The position numbers were made by a program, and so were the translations under genes. Shown here piece by piece: positions 16,827 to 25,638 of a stretch of DNA of 40,474 nt (positions are counted from its first letter, which is position 1; the number at the start of each line of letters is the position of its first letter). The stretch is from contig JAHECY010000033.1 in the NCBI GenBank assembly GCA_024641505.1, forward strand, positions 1 to 40,474. The letters are read 5' to 3'. Below the pieces are notes generated by a model. The model did no database searches and was not told the origin of the DNA. It saw nothing but the letters and a program-made list of their open reading frames with translations. Source of the stretch: Gammaproteobacteria bacterium. GTDB taxonomy: Bacteria; Pseudomonadota; Gammaproteobacteria; SG8-11.

Positions 16827-18587
16827 ATGTCGAAAACCAAGCTTTCCCTCAAATCAGTACTCAAAGACTTGGTCGCGGACAAAATTGTCGCCCCGGCGGA
16901 CGCGGAGAAGCTGCTGCTGCAAAATCGCAACAAGGACGAAACCGTCCATCCGCTGATTATCATTTCCCAGCAGGAACTCAAAGATCAACATCCACCCCAT
17001 AAACCCCTGACGCTGGAACTGCTCACTCTGTGGTTGGCGAATAAAGTGAAGCTGCCCTATGTGCGCATCGACCCACTTAAGGTGGACGTCACCTCGGTGA
17101 CCGCGGTGATGGCGTTTGCCTACGCGGACCGCAACAAAATTCTGGCCATACACGCGGATGACAAGGAAGTCGTTATCGCCACGGCCGACCCGCTCAATAC
17201 CGCCTGGGAATCCGGATTGAAGCAGATCACCAACCGGCAAATCAAGAAAGTGGTGGCCAATCCCCAGGACATCAGTCGTTTCCTGGGAGAATTCTATAAT
17301 CTCTCGCAATCGGTGCAGGCGGCGACCGGCAAGAACACCGGCAGCCATGTCGACATCAATAACCTGGAGCAATTGCTGGAACTGGGCCGCGCCGACAAGC
17401 CCGACGCCAATGATCAGTATATCGTCAACATCGTCGATTGGTTGTTGCAGTATGCATTTGATCAACGGGCCAGTGATATCCACCTCGAGCCGCGGCGCGA
17501 CAAGGGCAATATCCGGTTTCGTATCGACGGCATATTGCAGCAGGTATATGAGATGCCACCGGCGGTAATGCTGGCGGTAACCGCCCGCTTGAAAACCCTG
17601 GGACGCATGGATATCGCGGAAAAACGCCGACCGCTGGATGGCCGCCTGAAAACCAAGTCTCCCGAAGGCAAGGAAGTGGAACTGCGGCTGTCCACCATGC
17701 CCACGGCGTTCGGGGAAAAAATGGTAATGCGCATTTTCGATCCGTCGATTCTTTTCAAAAGTTTCAGTGAGCTGGGATTGCACGGCGAAGACTTCGAGAA
17801 ATGGCAACACATCATCTCACATCCCACGGGCATTGTGCTGGTGACCGGACCTACCGGCTCCGGGAAAACCACCACGCTTTACTCCACGTTAAAGCGCCTG
17901 GCGAATCCGGAAGTCAATGTGTGCACCATCGAAGATCCCATCGAAATGATCGAGCCGAGTTTCAACCAGATGCAGGTACAACAGTCCATCGATCTGGATT
18001 TCGCGTCCGGCGTCAAAGCACTGCTGCGCCAGGACCCGGACATTATCATGATCGGTGAGATTCGCGACTATGAAACGGCACAAAACGCCATTCAAGCCGC
18101 GCTCACCGGTCACCTGGTGATTTCCACCCTGCACACCAACGACGCGTCATCTGCCGTGACCCGGCTCATCGAAGTTGGCATGGCCCCGTATCTGATCAGC
18201 GCCACCGTGCTCGGGGTCATGGCGCAGCGCCTGATTCGGACCTTGTGCCCCCACTGCAAACGTAAATCCGGTCTGGATCCGAACGCCTGGAACGCCTTGG
18301 TGCATCCATTTAAAACTTCGTTACCGGAAGTGGTTTACACCGCCAATGGCTGCAGCGAGTGTCGCAACACCGGCTACCAGGGACGCATCGGTGTCTACGA
18401 AATCATTACCATGAACCAAGTCATCCGCCGGATGATCAAGCCGAATTGCGAAGCTGCGGAAATCAGGGCACAAGCCGTGAAAGACGGCACTATACTGCTA
18501 CGCCTCAACGGCGCGCGTAAAGTTGCCGAAGGTGTTACCACTATCGAGGAAGTGTTGCGGGTGACGCCGCATCTGGAAGAAGATTAA
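16827..18587 (+). CDS. GspE/PilB-type secretion ATPase (orphan)
   Basis: 586 residues, ATG 16827 (the TTG at 16818 is less likely). An N-terminal GspE_N-like region at about 1-170 is followed by the hexameric ATPase core: Walker A GPTGSGKTTTLYSTL at about 340, Asp box around VCTIEDPIEM, Walker B DPDIIMIGEIRD at about 405, and His box HLVISTLHTND. A zinc-binding pair CPHC (about 474) and CSEC (about 508) is the C-terminal tetracysteine motif of GspE and PilB. Such ATPases power type II secretion or type IV pilus extension. No other secretion gene is nearby. It converges on the DUF2007 gene with three bases between stops. Confidence 0.9.
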   Translation: MSKTKLSLKSVLKDLVADKIVAPADAEKLLLQNRNKDETVHPLIIISQQELKDQHPPHKPLTLELLTLWLANKVKLPYVRIDPLKVDVTSVTAVMAFAYADRNKILAIHADDKEVVIATADPLNTAWESGLKQITNRQIKKVVANPQDISRFLGEFYNLSQSVQAATGKNTGSHVDINNLEQLLELGRADKPDANDQYIVNIVDWLLQYAFDQRASDIHLEPRRDKGNIRFRIDGILQQVYEMPPAVMLAVTARLKTLGRMDIAEKRRPLDGRLKTKSPEGKEVELRLSTMPTAFGEKMVMRIFDPSILFKSFSELGLHGEDFEKWQHIISHPTGIVLVTGPTGSGKTTTLYSTLKRLANPEVNVCTIEDPIEMIEPSFNQMQVQQSIDLDFASGVKALLRQDPDIIMIGEIRDYETAQNAIQAALTGHLVISTLHTNDASSAVTRLIEVGMAPYLISATVLGVMAQRLIRTLCPHCKRKSGLDPNAWNALVHPFKTSLPEVVYTANGCSECRNTGYQGRIGVYEIITMNQVIRRMIKPNCEAAEIRAQAVKDGTILLRLNGARKVAEGVTTIEEVLRVTPHLEED

Positions 18588-18590
18588 GAA

Positions 18591-18911
18591 TCATTCTTGC
18601 GCCGGCGCAGTACCGCAATGCCAGCACAGCTCAAATCCCGCGGGATTGATTTCGCCACAGACGGCGCACGACCATTGCATGCGTAAAGCACTTTGGCCGT
18701 ACTCCTGGCGTAGAAAGTCCTCAATAAGTACCCGCACATGGCCCGGGTGCTCATCATCCCCGATCCACACCGACGGAAACGCCATGGGATTGACCGCCTG
18801 CAGGCTGTGCGTAAAGACATCGGACAAATGCACCGCGACACCGCGTGCCGTCAGATACTCCCGAATACGTTCGGCTTCGATGAAATCCCTGGCCAGATAT
18901 ATCTTCTGCAA
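18591..18911 (-). CDS. DUF2007 protein with C-terminal zinc ribbon
   Basis: 106 residues. The first 70 match DUF2007 (MQKIYLARDFIEAERIREYL), a small PII-like alpha/beta domain annotated as putative signal transducer. The C-terminus carries CAVCGEINPAGFELCWHCG, two Cys-x-x-Cys pairs forming a RanBP/zinc-ribbon-like site. The start is TTG 18911 with GAGG about five bases upstream; there is no in-frame ATG. It lies 50 bases after murI on the same strand and may be co-transcribed. Confidence 0.86.
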   Translation of the reverse strand: MQKIYLARDFIEAERIREYLTARGVAVHLSDVFTHSLQAVNPMAFPSVWIGDDEHPGHVRVLIEDFLRQEYGQSALRMQWSCAVCGEINPAGFELCWHCGTAPAQE

Positions 18912-18961
18912 AAACCTCGGCCTCCGGTCGCTTGAGCATCCCCTCGGGTGCCCCCCGACGA

Positions 18962-19780
18962 TTAGAAATCAGTGAGCGCTTGTACCTTGAATTTGCGCAG
19001 TCCGGCATACGGCACGAATTTGTTGAGCGTGCTGATATCCCCCGTGGTCAGCAACAAATCGCCTTTGTGCAGATCACTGGCAAGCAGATATTCATTACGC
19101 AAGCGTTTGCGCAACTGGTGCGCTACCGGCAGCGAGGTATCCAGGATATTGACTTTATTGCCGGTCACCGTGCGCATCAGGGATTTCACAATCGGAAAAT
19201 GGGTACAGCCAAGGACCAGCGTATCCATCCCCTGCGCGACCATCGGCGTGACATAATGACGCACCAGGGATTCGGTTTCCAGGCAATTGAAGGGCTCATA
19301 TTCGATCTGACGCACCAGATCCGGACAGGCTGTTTTCAACAGCTTTACTTGCTGGGCATGGCGTTGAGTGAGCGTAATAAAACGTTTACTGGCCAGAGTA
19401 CCGGTGGTCGCAAGCACACCTACCACCTTGGTCTGGGTAATGGCGACGGCGGACTTGATGGCGGGTTCGACACCTATGATGGGAATCGCATAACGCGCGC
19501 GCAGACTGTCGATGGCGGCCGCAGTCGCGGTATTGCAGGCAATAACCAGCGCTTTGATGTTTTGCTGCAGCAGGTAGTTCGTCAACTTCACCATGCGCGC
19601 GCATACCGCTTCCTCGGACTTCTCGCCATAGGGCGCGAATGCGGCGTCGGCGATATAAATCACCTGCTCCCGCGGTAAAATCTTTTTCACCTCCCGTAAT
19701 ACGGACAGGCCGCCCACCCCGGAATCGATAAAACCGATGGGTTGATGGTGTAAATGTCTGAAAAATGCGGGTTGCGTCAT
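18962..19780 (-). CDS. murI: Glutamate racemase
   Basis: 272 residues. MurI converts L- to D-glutamate for peptidoglycan. Both catalytic cysteines are present: ACNTATAAA and LGCTHFPIV. The first Asp is in FIDSGVGGLSVL. The usual VPYG substrate loop reads AFAPYGEKS. The length is normal. It is followed on the same strand by the DUF2007 gene. Confidence 0.96.
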   Translation of the reverse strand: MTQPAFFRHLHHQPIGFIDSGVGGLSVLREVKKILPREQVIYIADAAFAPYGEKSEEAVCARMVKLTNYLLQQNIKALVIACNTATAAAIDSLRARYAIPIIGVEPAIKSAVAITQTKVVGVLATTGTLASKRFITLTQRHAQQVKLLKTACPDLVRQIEYEPFNCLETESLVRHYVTPMVAQGMDTLVLGCTHFPIVKSLMRTVTGNKVNILDTSLPVAHQLRKRLRNEYLLASDLHKGDLLLTTGDISTLNKFVPYAGLRKFKVQALTDF

Positions 19781-20010
19781 ACCTGATACCTTGAATCCAC
19801 GAACAGTTTGTGTCCGGACATCTCATACAATGATTGTGGAACTGCGTCGCCTATTTCCCGGGCGAAATCGGCTGTGCTGGTTATCGGCAAACACCCACGA
19901 GAATTTATGCCGCAGTTCTCAAAGCGCGGCAACTATACAAGATTTTCCTGATATTGGAAGATTCGTCACGCTGACGGGAAATTAACGAACTTTAAGAAAA
20001 AAGCAGTTCC

Positions 20011-20076
20011 GGAGCAAGATCAAGGACATAGCAAAAATCCATCGGCAACAATATTTATCCCCGATGGACTTGCTCC
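20011..20076 (-). terminator. Nested inverted repeats, probable double terminator of clpB
   Basis: An outer 8-bp pair (GGAGCAAG at 20011-20018, CTTGCTCC at 20069-20076) encloses an inner 7-bp pair (CCATCGG at 20039-20045, CCGATGG at 20061-20067). On the minus strand the inner stem is followed by ATTTTTG and the outer arm is followed within about 10 bases by T6. It starts 19 bases after the clpB stop. The rest of 19781-20094 shows no gene. Confidence 0.6.
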
Positions 20077-20094
20077 AGAACCCGTAGCGCGGAC

Positions 20095-22689
20095 TCAGCC
20101 GGCGTCCGGCGTGCCGCCACTGAACACAAACCCGTCGGCATTCGCGTCGACCTTGATTACCGACCCCGGACCAAATTCGCCCGCCAGGATGCGCTGCGCC
20201 AATGGATTCTCGATGGACTGCTGAATCGCCCGCTTCAACGGCCGCGCCCCGTACACCGGATCAAAACCCGATGCACCCAGGCGATCCAGCGCCGCAGGCG
20301 TCAGTTGCAGATCCATGTTCCGATCCAATAGACGTTGGCGCAGGAAATCCGTCTGCAAGTTGGCAATGGCGCGTATCTGCGCTTGCACCAGGGGGTGAAA
20401 CACCACGATTTCATCCACCCGATTGATAAACTCCGGCCGGAAGTGTTGCCCCACGATATCCATGACCGCCGCTTTCATGCGCCCGTAATTTTCCTCACCC
20501 GCCATTTCCTGGATCAAATTGGAACCCAGATTGGAGGTCATGATAATTACCGTGTTGCGGAAATTGACGGTGCGGCCATGACCGTCGGTCAAGCGGCCGT
20601 CGTCCAGCACTTGCAGCAGCACATTGAATACATCCGGATGCGCTTTCTCCACTTCATCCAGCAGGATCACGGAATACGGTTTACGACGCACATGTTCCGT
20701 AAGATAGCCGCCCTGCTCATAGCCTACATAGCCGGGAGGCGCGCCGATCAGCCGGGCCACGGAATGCTTTTCCATGAATTCCGACATATCGATGCGCACC
20801 ATGGCATCTTCCGTGTCGAACAGAAAATGCGCCAGAGCCTTGGTCAATTCGGTTTTACCGACACCGGTCGGTCCGAGAAACAAAAACGAGCCACTGGGCC
20901 GATTGGGATCGGACAAACCGGCCCGGGAACGACGGATCGCGTCGGCTACCGCATGGATGGCTTCCTCCTGCCCGACCACACGCTGATGCAGCACATCTTC
21001 CATGCGCAGCAACTTGTCGCGCTCTCCCTCCAGCATTTTGGAGACAGGTATCCCGGTCCATTTGGAAACCACTTCGGCGATTTCTTCTTCGGTGACGCGG
21101 TTGCGCAGCAGGCGGGTCTGCTGAGTTTCGGCGCTGCCGGCTGCCACCAGTTGTTTTTCCAGTTCCGGTATGCGCCCATACTGCAACTCCGACATGCGTG
21201 CCAGATCGCCGGCACGGCGCGCGGTTTCCAAATCCATGTGCGCCCGGTCAAGATTTTCTTTAATAAATTGCGCGCCTTGCAGCGACGCCTTTTCCGCCTT
21301 CCAGACGTCTTCCAGATCGGCAAAATTCCGATCCAGGCGCTGAATTTCTTCTTCCAGGTCTCCCAGGCGTTTCCTGGAGGCCTCATCCTTTTCCTTCTTC
21401 AGGGCCTCGCGTTCGATCTTGTATTGGATCAAACGCCGCTCCAATCGGTCCATTTCCTCCGGTTTGGAATCGATTTCCATGCGAATTCGACTCGCGGCCT
21501 CATCGATCAGATCAATGGCCTTGTCCGGTAATTGCCGGTCGGTGATGTAGCGATGGGACAGCATGGCGGCGCTGACGATGGCCGGATCGGTGATATCGAC
21601 CCCATGGTGCACCTCATATTTCGGTTTCAAACCGCGCAAGATGGCAATGGTATCTTCCACGCTCGGTTCATCCACCTGAACTTTTTGAAAACGGCGTTCC
21701 AGCGCCGCGTCCTTTTCCACGTACTCGCGATACTCGTTCAAGGTGGTGGCGCCGATGCAATGCAGCTCGCCCCGCGCCAGTGCCGGCTTCAACATATTGC
21801 CGGCGTCCATGGCGCCTTCGGCCTTGCCCGCACCCACCATGGTATGCATTTCATCGATAAACAGGATCACCTGCCCTTCCTGTTTGGCGAGATCGTTGAG
21901 TACGCCTTTGAGGCGTTCCTCGAATTCGCCCCGGTATTTGGCGCCGGCGATCAGCGCCCCCATATCCAGGGCCAACAGCCGCTTGTTCTTGATACCCTCG
22001 GGTACCTCACCATTGACGATGCGCAAGGCCAGGCCTTCGACAATAGCGGTTTTGCCCACCCCGGGTTCGCCGATCAATACCGGATTATTCTTGGTGCGCC
22101 GCTGCAACACCTGGATCGTGCGCCGTATTTCGTCATCACGGCCGATAACCGGATCAAGTTTACCCTGCTCCGCCCGCTCCGTAAGATCGATAGTGAAACG
22201 TTGCAGCGCCTGGCGTTGATCTTCGGCATTGGCATCATCCACCTTCTGTCCGCCGCGCATATTGTTGATCGCCAGGTCCAGAGCGCCCTTGGAGGCCCCG
22301 GCTTTACGCATCAGATCGCCGATATTGCCTTTATCGTCCAGGGCGGCGAGCAGAAACAATTCGCTGGAAATGTACTGGTCCTTGCGTTGCTGAGCCAATT
22401 TATCCACCACATTGAACAGGCGGGCCAAATCATTGGAAATATGCACATCACCCGGTTGCCCCCCCTGCACTTTGGGCAAGCGTTCCATGGCCTCGCCCGC
22501 GGCACTGCGCAATTGATTGACATTAACCCCGGCCGACGTCAACAGATGACGCGTGTTGCCCCCATCCTGATCCAACAACGCCACCAACAGATGCACCGGA
22601 TCGATAAACTGATGGTCCCGACCCACCGCCAGACTCTGGGCATCCGCCAGAGCCAGTTGAAACTTACTGGTAAATTTATCCATGCGCAT
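20095..22689 (-). CDS. clpB: ATP-dependent disaggregase ClpB
   Basis: 864 residues. ClpB works with DnaK to rescue aggregated proteins after heat stress. An N-terminal Clp repeat domain at about 1-145, AAA1 with GEPGVGKT and [12 protein letters not shown], the M-domain coiled coil at about 400-525, and AAA2 with GPTGVGKT and [12 protein letters not shown] are intact, followed by the C-terminal D2 small domain. The start [19 protein letters not shown] aligns directly with E. coli MRLDRLT, so ATG 22689 is chosen; the frame extends further only through the promoter region. A heat-shock-type promoter lies about 50 bases upstream. Confidence 0.97.
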   Translation of the reverse strand: MRMDKFTSKFQLALADAQSLAVGRDHQFIDPVHLLVALLDQDGGNTRHLLTSAGVNVNQLRSAAGEAMERLPKVQGGQPGDVHISNDLARLFNVVDKLAQQRKDQYISSELFLLAALDDKGNIGDLMRKAGASKGALDLAINNMRGGQKVDDANAEDQRQALQRFTIDLTERAEQGKLDPVIGRDDEIRRTIQVLQRRTKNNPVLIGEPGVGKTAIVEGLALRIVNGEVPEGIKNKRLLALDMGALIAGAKYRGEFEERLKGVLNDLAKQEGQVILFIDEMHTMVGAGKAEGAMDAGNMLKPALARGELHCIGATTLNEYREYVEKDAALERRFQKVQVDEPSVEDTIAILRGLKPKYEVHHGVDITDPAIVSAAMLSHRYITDRQLPDKAIDLIDEAASRIRMEIDSKPEEMDRLERRLIQYKIEREALKKEKDEASRKRLGDLEEEIQRLDRNFADLEDVWKAEKASLQGAQFIKENLDRAHMDLETARRAGDLARMSELQYGRIPELEKQLVAAGSAETQQTRLLRNRVTEEEIAEVVSKWTGIPVSKMLEGERDKLLRMEDVLHQRVVGQEEAIHAVADAIRRSRAGLSDPNRPSGSFLFLGPTGVGKTELTKALAHFLFDTEDAMVRIDMSEFMEKHSVARLIGAPPGYVGYEQGGYLTEHVRRKPYSVILLDEVEKAHPDVFNVLLQVLDDGRLTDGHGRTVNFRNTVIIMTSNLGSNLIQEMAGEENYGRMKAAVMDIVGQHFRPEFINRVDEIVVFHPLVQAQIRAIANLQTDFLRQRLLDRNMDLQLTPAALDRLGASGFDPVYGARPLKRAIQQSIENPLAQRILAGEFGPGSVIKVDANADGFVFSGGTPDAG

Positions 22690-22737
22690 TTGGAGGAACC
22701 TCTCAGGAATTAAGAACAGTTTAATAATTAACCTAAA

Positions 22738-22765
22738 AAATAGGGCCTTGAGCGTAGGATTCAAG
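22738..22765 (-). promoter_or_regulatory. Sigma32-like promoter of clpB
   Basis: On the minus strand CTTGAAT, 13 bases, then CCCTATTT, close to the RpoH consensus (CTTGAAA, 11-16 bases, CCCCATNT). The implied transcript start is about 42 bases before the clpB ATG. Confidence 0.65.
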
Positions 22766-22769
22766 GCCC
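22743..22769. repeat. Perfect 9-N9-9 inverted repeat overlapping the clpB promoter
   Basis: GGGCCTTGA and TCAAGGCCC flank exactly nine bases. The geometry equals that of the HrcA operator CIRCE, but the sequence differs. On the minus strand a TATTTTTT run follows, so it also resembles an intrinsic terminator. Confidence 0.7.
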
Positions 22770-23021
22770 AGGCCTCGACGCCAGCAAGGAAAATGACCCA
22801 ATTCAGGACGTAACCACCTGGAATTCATCTGAAAAAGTCACTGTTCCCCAGTTCTCACGTCAGGAAATATGATTAAAATACAGCGCTTCCAAGATATTAT
22901 TTGGGGTAAAATTAGCTTTGGTTTCAGTTCCGCACCCGTCGAGTTGGTGCCCACATCCGTCATTACCCCATCGACGAAACCGGCAAATGAACAATGTAGC
23001 AAAATCAAGGGAGACACCTCT

Positions 23022-23699
23022 ATGCGATTACTTCTGGCTGAAGACGACGCTCTGCTGGGTGACGGCATCTGCGTCACCCTGAGTGAAGCCGGGTATGCTA
23101 CCGACTGGGTGACCGACGGAGAGTCCGCGGAAAGCGCTTTGCAGACAGGTGAGTACGAAGCCCTGATCCTGGACCTGGGCCTGCCCCGCAAGTCCGGCAC
23201 CGAGGTGCTGCGTCATTTACGTTCCCGCGGCAGCGATATTCCGGTATTAATCCTGACGGCGCGCGACACTGTGGCCGATCGGGTTTCCGGCCTGGATTCC
23301 GGCGCCGACGATTATCTGGTCAAGCCGTTCGACATGGACGAGCTCGGCGCCCGGTTACGCGCATTGTTGCGTCGCAGTGGCGGCCGCTCCAATCCTATTA
23401 TCGAACATGAACGTATTACCGTCGACCCCGCCTCACACATTGTTACCCTGGAAGGCAGACGCGTCGATATTTCACCGCGGGAATTCGCGGTCCTGCGATT
23501 GCTGCTGGAAAATCGTGGCAAAGTCCTGTCGCGCGCCCGTCTCGAAGAAGGACTCTACTCCTGGGGCGATGAAGTGGAAAGTAACGCGGTGGAAGTCTAT
23601 ATCCACCACCTGCGAAAAAAGCTCGGCGCGGAGTTAATTCGTACCATTCGCGGCGTTGGCTACACCATCGATAAGTCAGGTGATGCCCGACTGAACTGA
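23022..23699 (+). CDS. OmpR-family response regulator, QseB-like
   Basis: 225 residues. Receiver domain with AEDD at the N-terminus, phospho-Asp in LILDLGLPRKSG, Thr in LILTARD and Lys in LVKPFDMDEL; C-terminal winged helix with SPREFAVLRLLLENRGKVLS and RTIRGVGYTI. The sequence is of the QseB/PmrA type. ATG 23022 has GGGAG about eight bases upstream; the frame is open to 22869 but that part looks non-coding. It is divergent from clpB across 332 bases, and its kinase follows after 233 bases. Confidence 0.94.
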   Translation: MRLLLAEDDALLGDGICVTLSEAGYATDWVTDGESAESALQTGEYEALILDLGLPRKSGTEVLRHLRSRGSDIPVLILTARDTVADRVSGLDSGADDYLVKPFDMDELGARLRALLRRSGGRSNPIIEHERITVDPASHIVTLEGRRVDISPREFAVLRLLLENRGKVLSRARLEEGLYSWGDEVESNAVEVYIHHLRKKLGAELIRTIRGVGYTIDKSGDARLN

Positions 23700-23729
23700 T
23701 GTCCGACACCAGGAAACGCCGTAACCCCA

Positions 23730-23770
23730 CCATGCCATCACGGCAGAGCACGGTAATGTGCATGGCATGG
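23730..23770 (+). repeat. Inverted repeat between regulator and kinase
   Basis: CCATGCCAT and ATGGCATGG form a perfect 9-bp stem around 23 bases, in the 233-base gap between the QseB-like and QseC-like genes. No T-run follows, so it is not a canonical terminator; it could be an operator or an RNA structure that sets the regulator:kinase ratio. Confidence 0.5.
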
Positions 23771-23932
23771 GAGCTTAGCAGCCGCCCCGGGGATTAAGCC
23801 AGGACACAGATACTCATGGATGGCGCTCCCAGAATTCTTTATACTAAGCCGCATAATCCCGCCTTCGCGCCGCTCAAGGTGCAATCTGAAGGTTCCTCTC
23901 GGCATGACTTCGGGAAGGTAGGTCGACATATC

Positions 23933-25318
23933 ATGAACCATTCGATCCGCAGACGTCTGCTGGTCGCGCTCTCCGGGGCCATTACCGCCGCCTGGTCTTT
24001 GACTGTAGTCTTCAGCTACGTTGACATTCGTTATGAAGTCACTGAATTGCTGGACGCCCAGCTGGCGCAATCTGCGCGCGCACTGCTGGCGTTTAACACC
24101 ACTTCCCTCGGCGCCTCACCAAGCGAAGCCGGTAGTTCGGAAAAGTCCGAGCAGTTGCCCGTCGCGGCCGAACGCCTGTTCGCGCACCGCTATGAAAACA
24201 AGCTGGCCTTTCAGATCTGGCGTTCCTCCGAGGAACTGGCGCTGCGCTCCCCAAACTCGCCGATGTTTCCCATATCCAGTAAAGAATACGGTTACAGCGA
24301 TGTTGATGTCATGGGCCATTCATGGCGTGTATTCTCCCTGCCTGATGACAACAGCCCGATGATCGTCAAAGTCGGCGAACAATATGAAATCCGCGAAGCC
24401 CTGATCCAGAATATCGCGGTGCGCACCTTGTTACCGCTGGCGTTCGCATTGCCGTTTCTCGGCATGCTGACCTGGTTTGGTGTTGGGCGCGCCTTGAAAC
24501 CACTGGAAAAACTCGCACGACAGGTCCAAAATCGCGCGCCCTCATTTCTCGAACCGGTGGACGACAGTGGCGTCCCCGCTGAAGCGAAACCGCTGGTGGA
24601 TTCCTTGAATAATCTTTTTACCCGACTGGATCTGGCGTTCGAGGGTGAACGTCGTTTCACCGCCGATGCCGCCCATGAATTACGCACCCCCTTGGCCGGC
24701 ATCAAAGCCCAAGCCCAAGTAGCGCTGAAGTCCGGCAATCCTCAAAATCGAGAGAAAGCGCTACACCGGGTGGTTGAAGGCGTGGATCGAGCCACCCATC
24801 TGGTGCATCAATTGCTGACCCTGGCGCGGCTCGACCCGGACAACAGCATGTTTCAAGTGCAGAAGGTCAATCTGCGGGATGTGGCGCATCGGGTGGCCGG
24901 TGATCTGGACGCAATGGCCGCGGACAAACGCATCAAGGTCACCGTCGACATCAAAGACGACGGTGTGATCATGGGACATCCGGACGCGCTGGGGATTCTG
25001 CTGCGCAATCTTGTGGATAACGCCATTCGCTACACACCCGATGGCGGCCGCATCGATATATCCGTACGGCGTCACGAAGGTAATTTGATATTATCCGTTG
25101 CCGACAGCGGCCCGGGAATTCCTCCGGAAGACCGCGAGCAAGTCTTCAAACGCTTCTATCGGCGCCTGGGCACCAAAGCCGCCGGCAGCGGTTTGGGCTT
25201 GTCCATCGTCAGTCGCATCATCGAACTGCATCAGGCAAATATCACCCTGGACACTTCCATCTACCAGGGATTGCAGATCGATGTGATCTTTCGCGCCGAT
25301 AAAACCCAGGAAATTTGA
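23933..25318 (+). CDS. Sensor histidine kinase, QseC-like
   Basis: 461 residues. TM1 at about 9-30, a periplasmic sensor of about 130 residues, TM2 at about 165-185 (LLPLAFALPFLGMLTWFG), HAMP, and a kinase core with the H box AAHELRTPLAGIK, N box LLRNLVDNAIRYTP, G1 DSGPGIPP and G2 GSGLGLSIV. The QseC-type sensor and H box agree with the QseB-like partner upstream. ATG 23933 has GGAAGG about 13 and GTAGG about 9 bases upstream; the longer frame to 23816 lacks a membrane-compatible N-terminus. Confidence 0.93.
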   Translation: MNHSIRRRLLVALSGAITAAWSLTVVFSYVDIRYEVTELLDAQLAQSARALLAFNTTSLGASPSEAGSSEKSEQLPVAAERLFAHRYENKLAFQIWRSSEELALRSPNSPMFPISSKEYGYSDVDVMGHSWRVFSLPDDNSPMIVKVGEQYEIREALIQNIAVRTLLPLAFALPFLGMLTWFGVGRALKPLEKLARQVQNRAPSFLEPVDDSGVPAEAKPLVDSLNNLFTRLDLAFEGERRFTADAAHELRTPLAGIKAQAQVALKSGNPQNREKALHRVVEGVDRATHLVHQLLTLARLDPDNSMFQVQKVNLRDVAHRVAGDLDAMAADKRIKVTVDIKDDGVIMGHPDALGILLRNLVDNAIRYTPDGGRIDISVRRHEGNLILSVADSGPGIPPEDREQVFKRFYRRLGTKAAGSGLGLSIVSRIIELHQANITLDTSIYQGLQIDVIFRADKTQEI

Positions 25319-25638
25319 ACCCGGCGCAGCTAATAGTTTCTACTAAAATCAATGTATTATAGTTAAGGACCTATTAAGTTTTTACCGGTAATTTTAGTCC
25401 TGCAGACCGGCGGAGAAATGTCATCCCCTGTAGTGAAAAACTTCGCGGTTTGTACCCTGTGTTGCTTGTTGCTTTCCTTCCAGAAGATGTTCCAGGAATC
25501 CTCACTCCTGGACCTCCCTATGCCCCATCCCAATGGGGCATTTTTTTCGCCCGTGAATGGGCTGGCCAGGGTCGAGACCTTCGCGCGCAAACATATCATC
25601 TATCTTTGATTCTCAGGCTGTCAGCGACGGCCACGACA
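25319..25638 (+). other. Intergenic stretch, possible small RNA or long 3' UTR
   Basis: 320 bases between the kinase and a convergent gene. A TATTAT box near 25355, several GGA triplets, a CCAGGA/TCCTGG hairpin at about 25490-25510 and the terminator at 25521-25547 would fit a transcript of about 180 bases. A 63-codon plus-strand frame (ATG 25418) lacks a Shine-Dalgarno and reads through the terminator stem, so I do not call it. Confidence 0.35.
25521..25547 (+). terminator. Strong rho-independent terminator
   Basis: A perfect 8-bp stem, TGCCCCAT/ATGGGGCA with loop CCCA, followed at once by T7 on the plus strand. It ends either the regulator/kinase transcript or a small RNA from the preceding 200 bases. 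Confidence 0.88.

Noticed and set aside
20335-22713. Two long plus-strand ORFs (about 395 codons each) antisense to clpB
   Set aside because: They are shadows of the clpB reading frame with no domain content; clpB is complete on the other strand.
25418-25609. 63-codon plus-strand ORF after the QseC-like gene
   Set aside because: It reads through the terminator stem and T-run and lacks a Shine-Dalgarno; the interval fits a non-coding transcript better.
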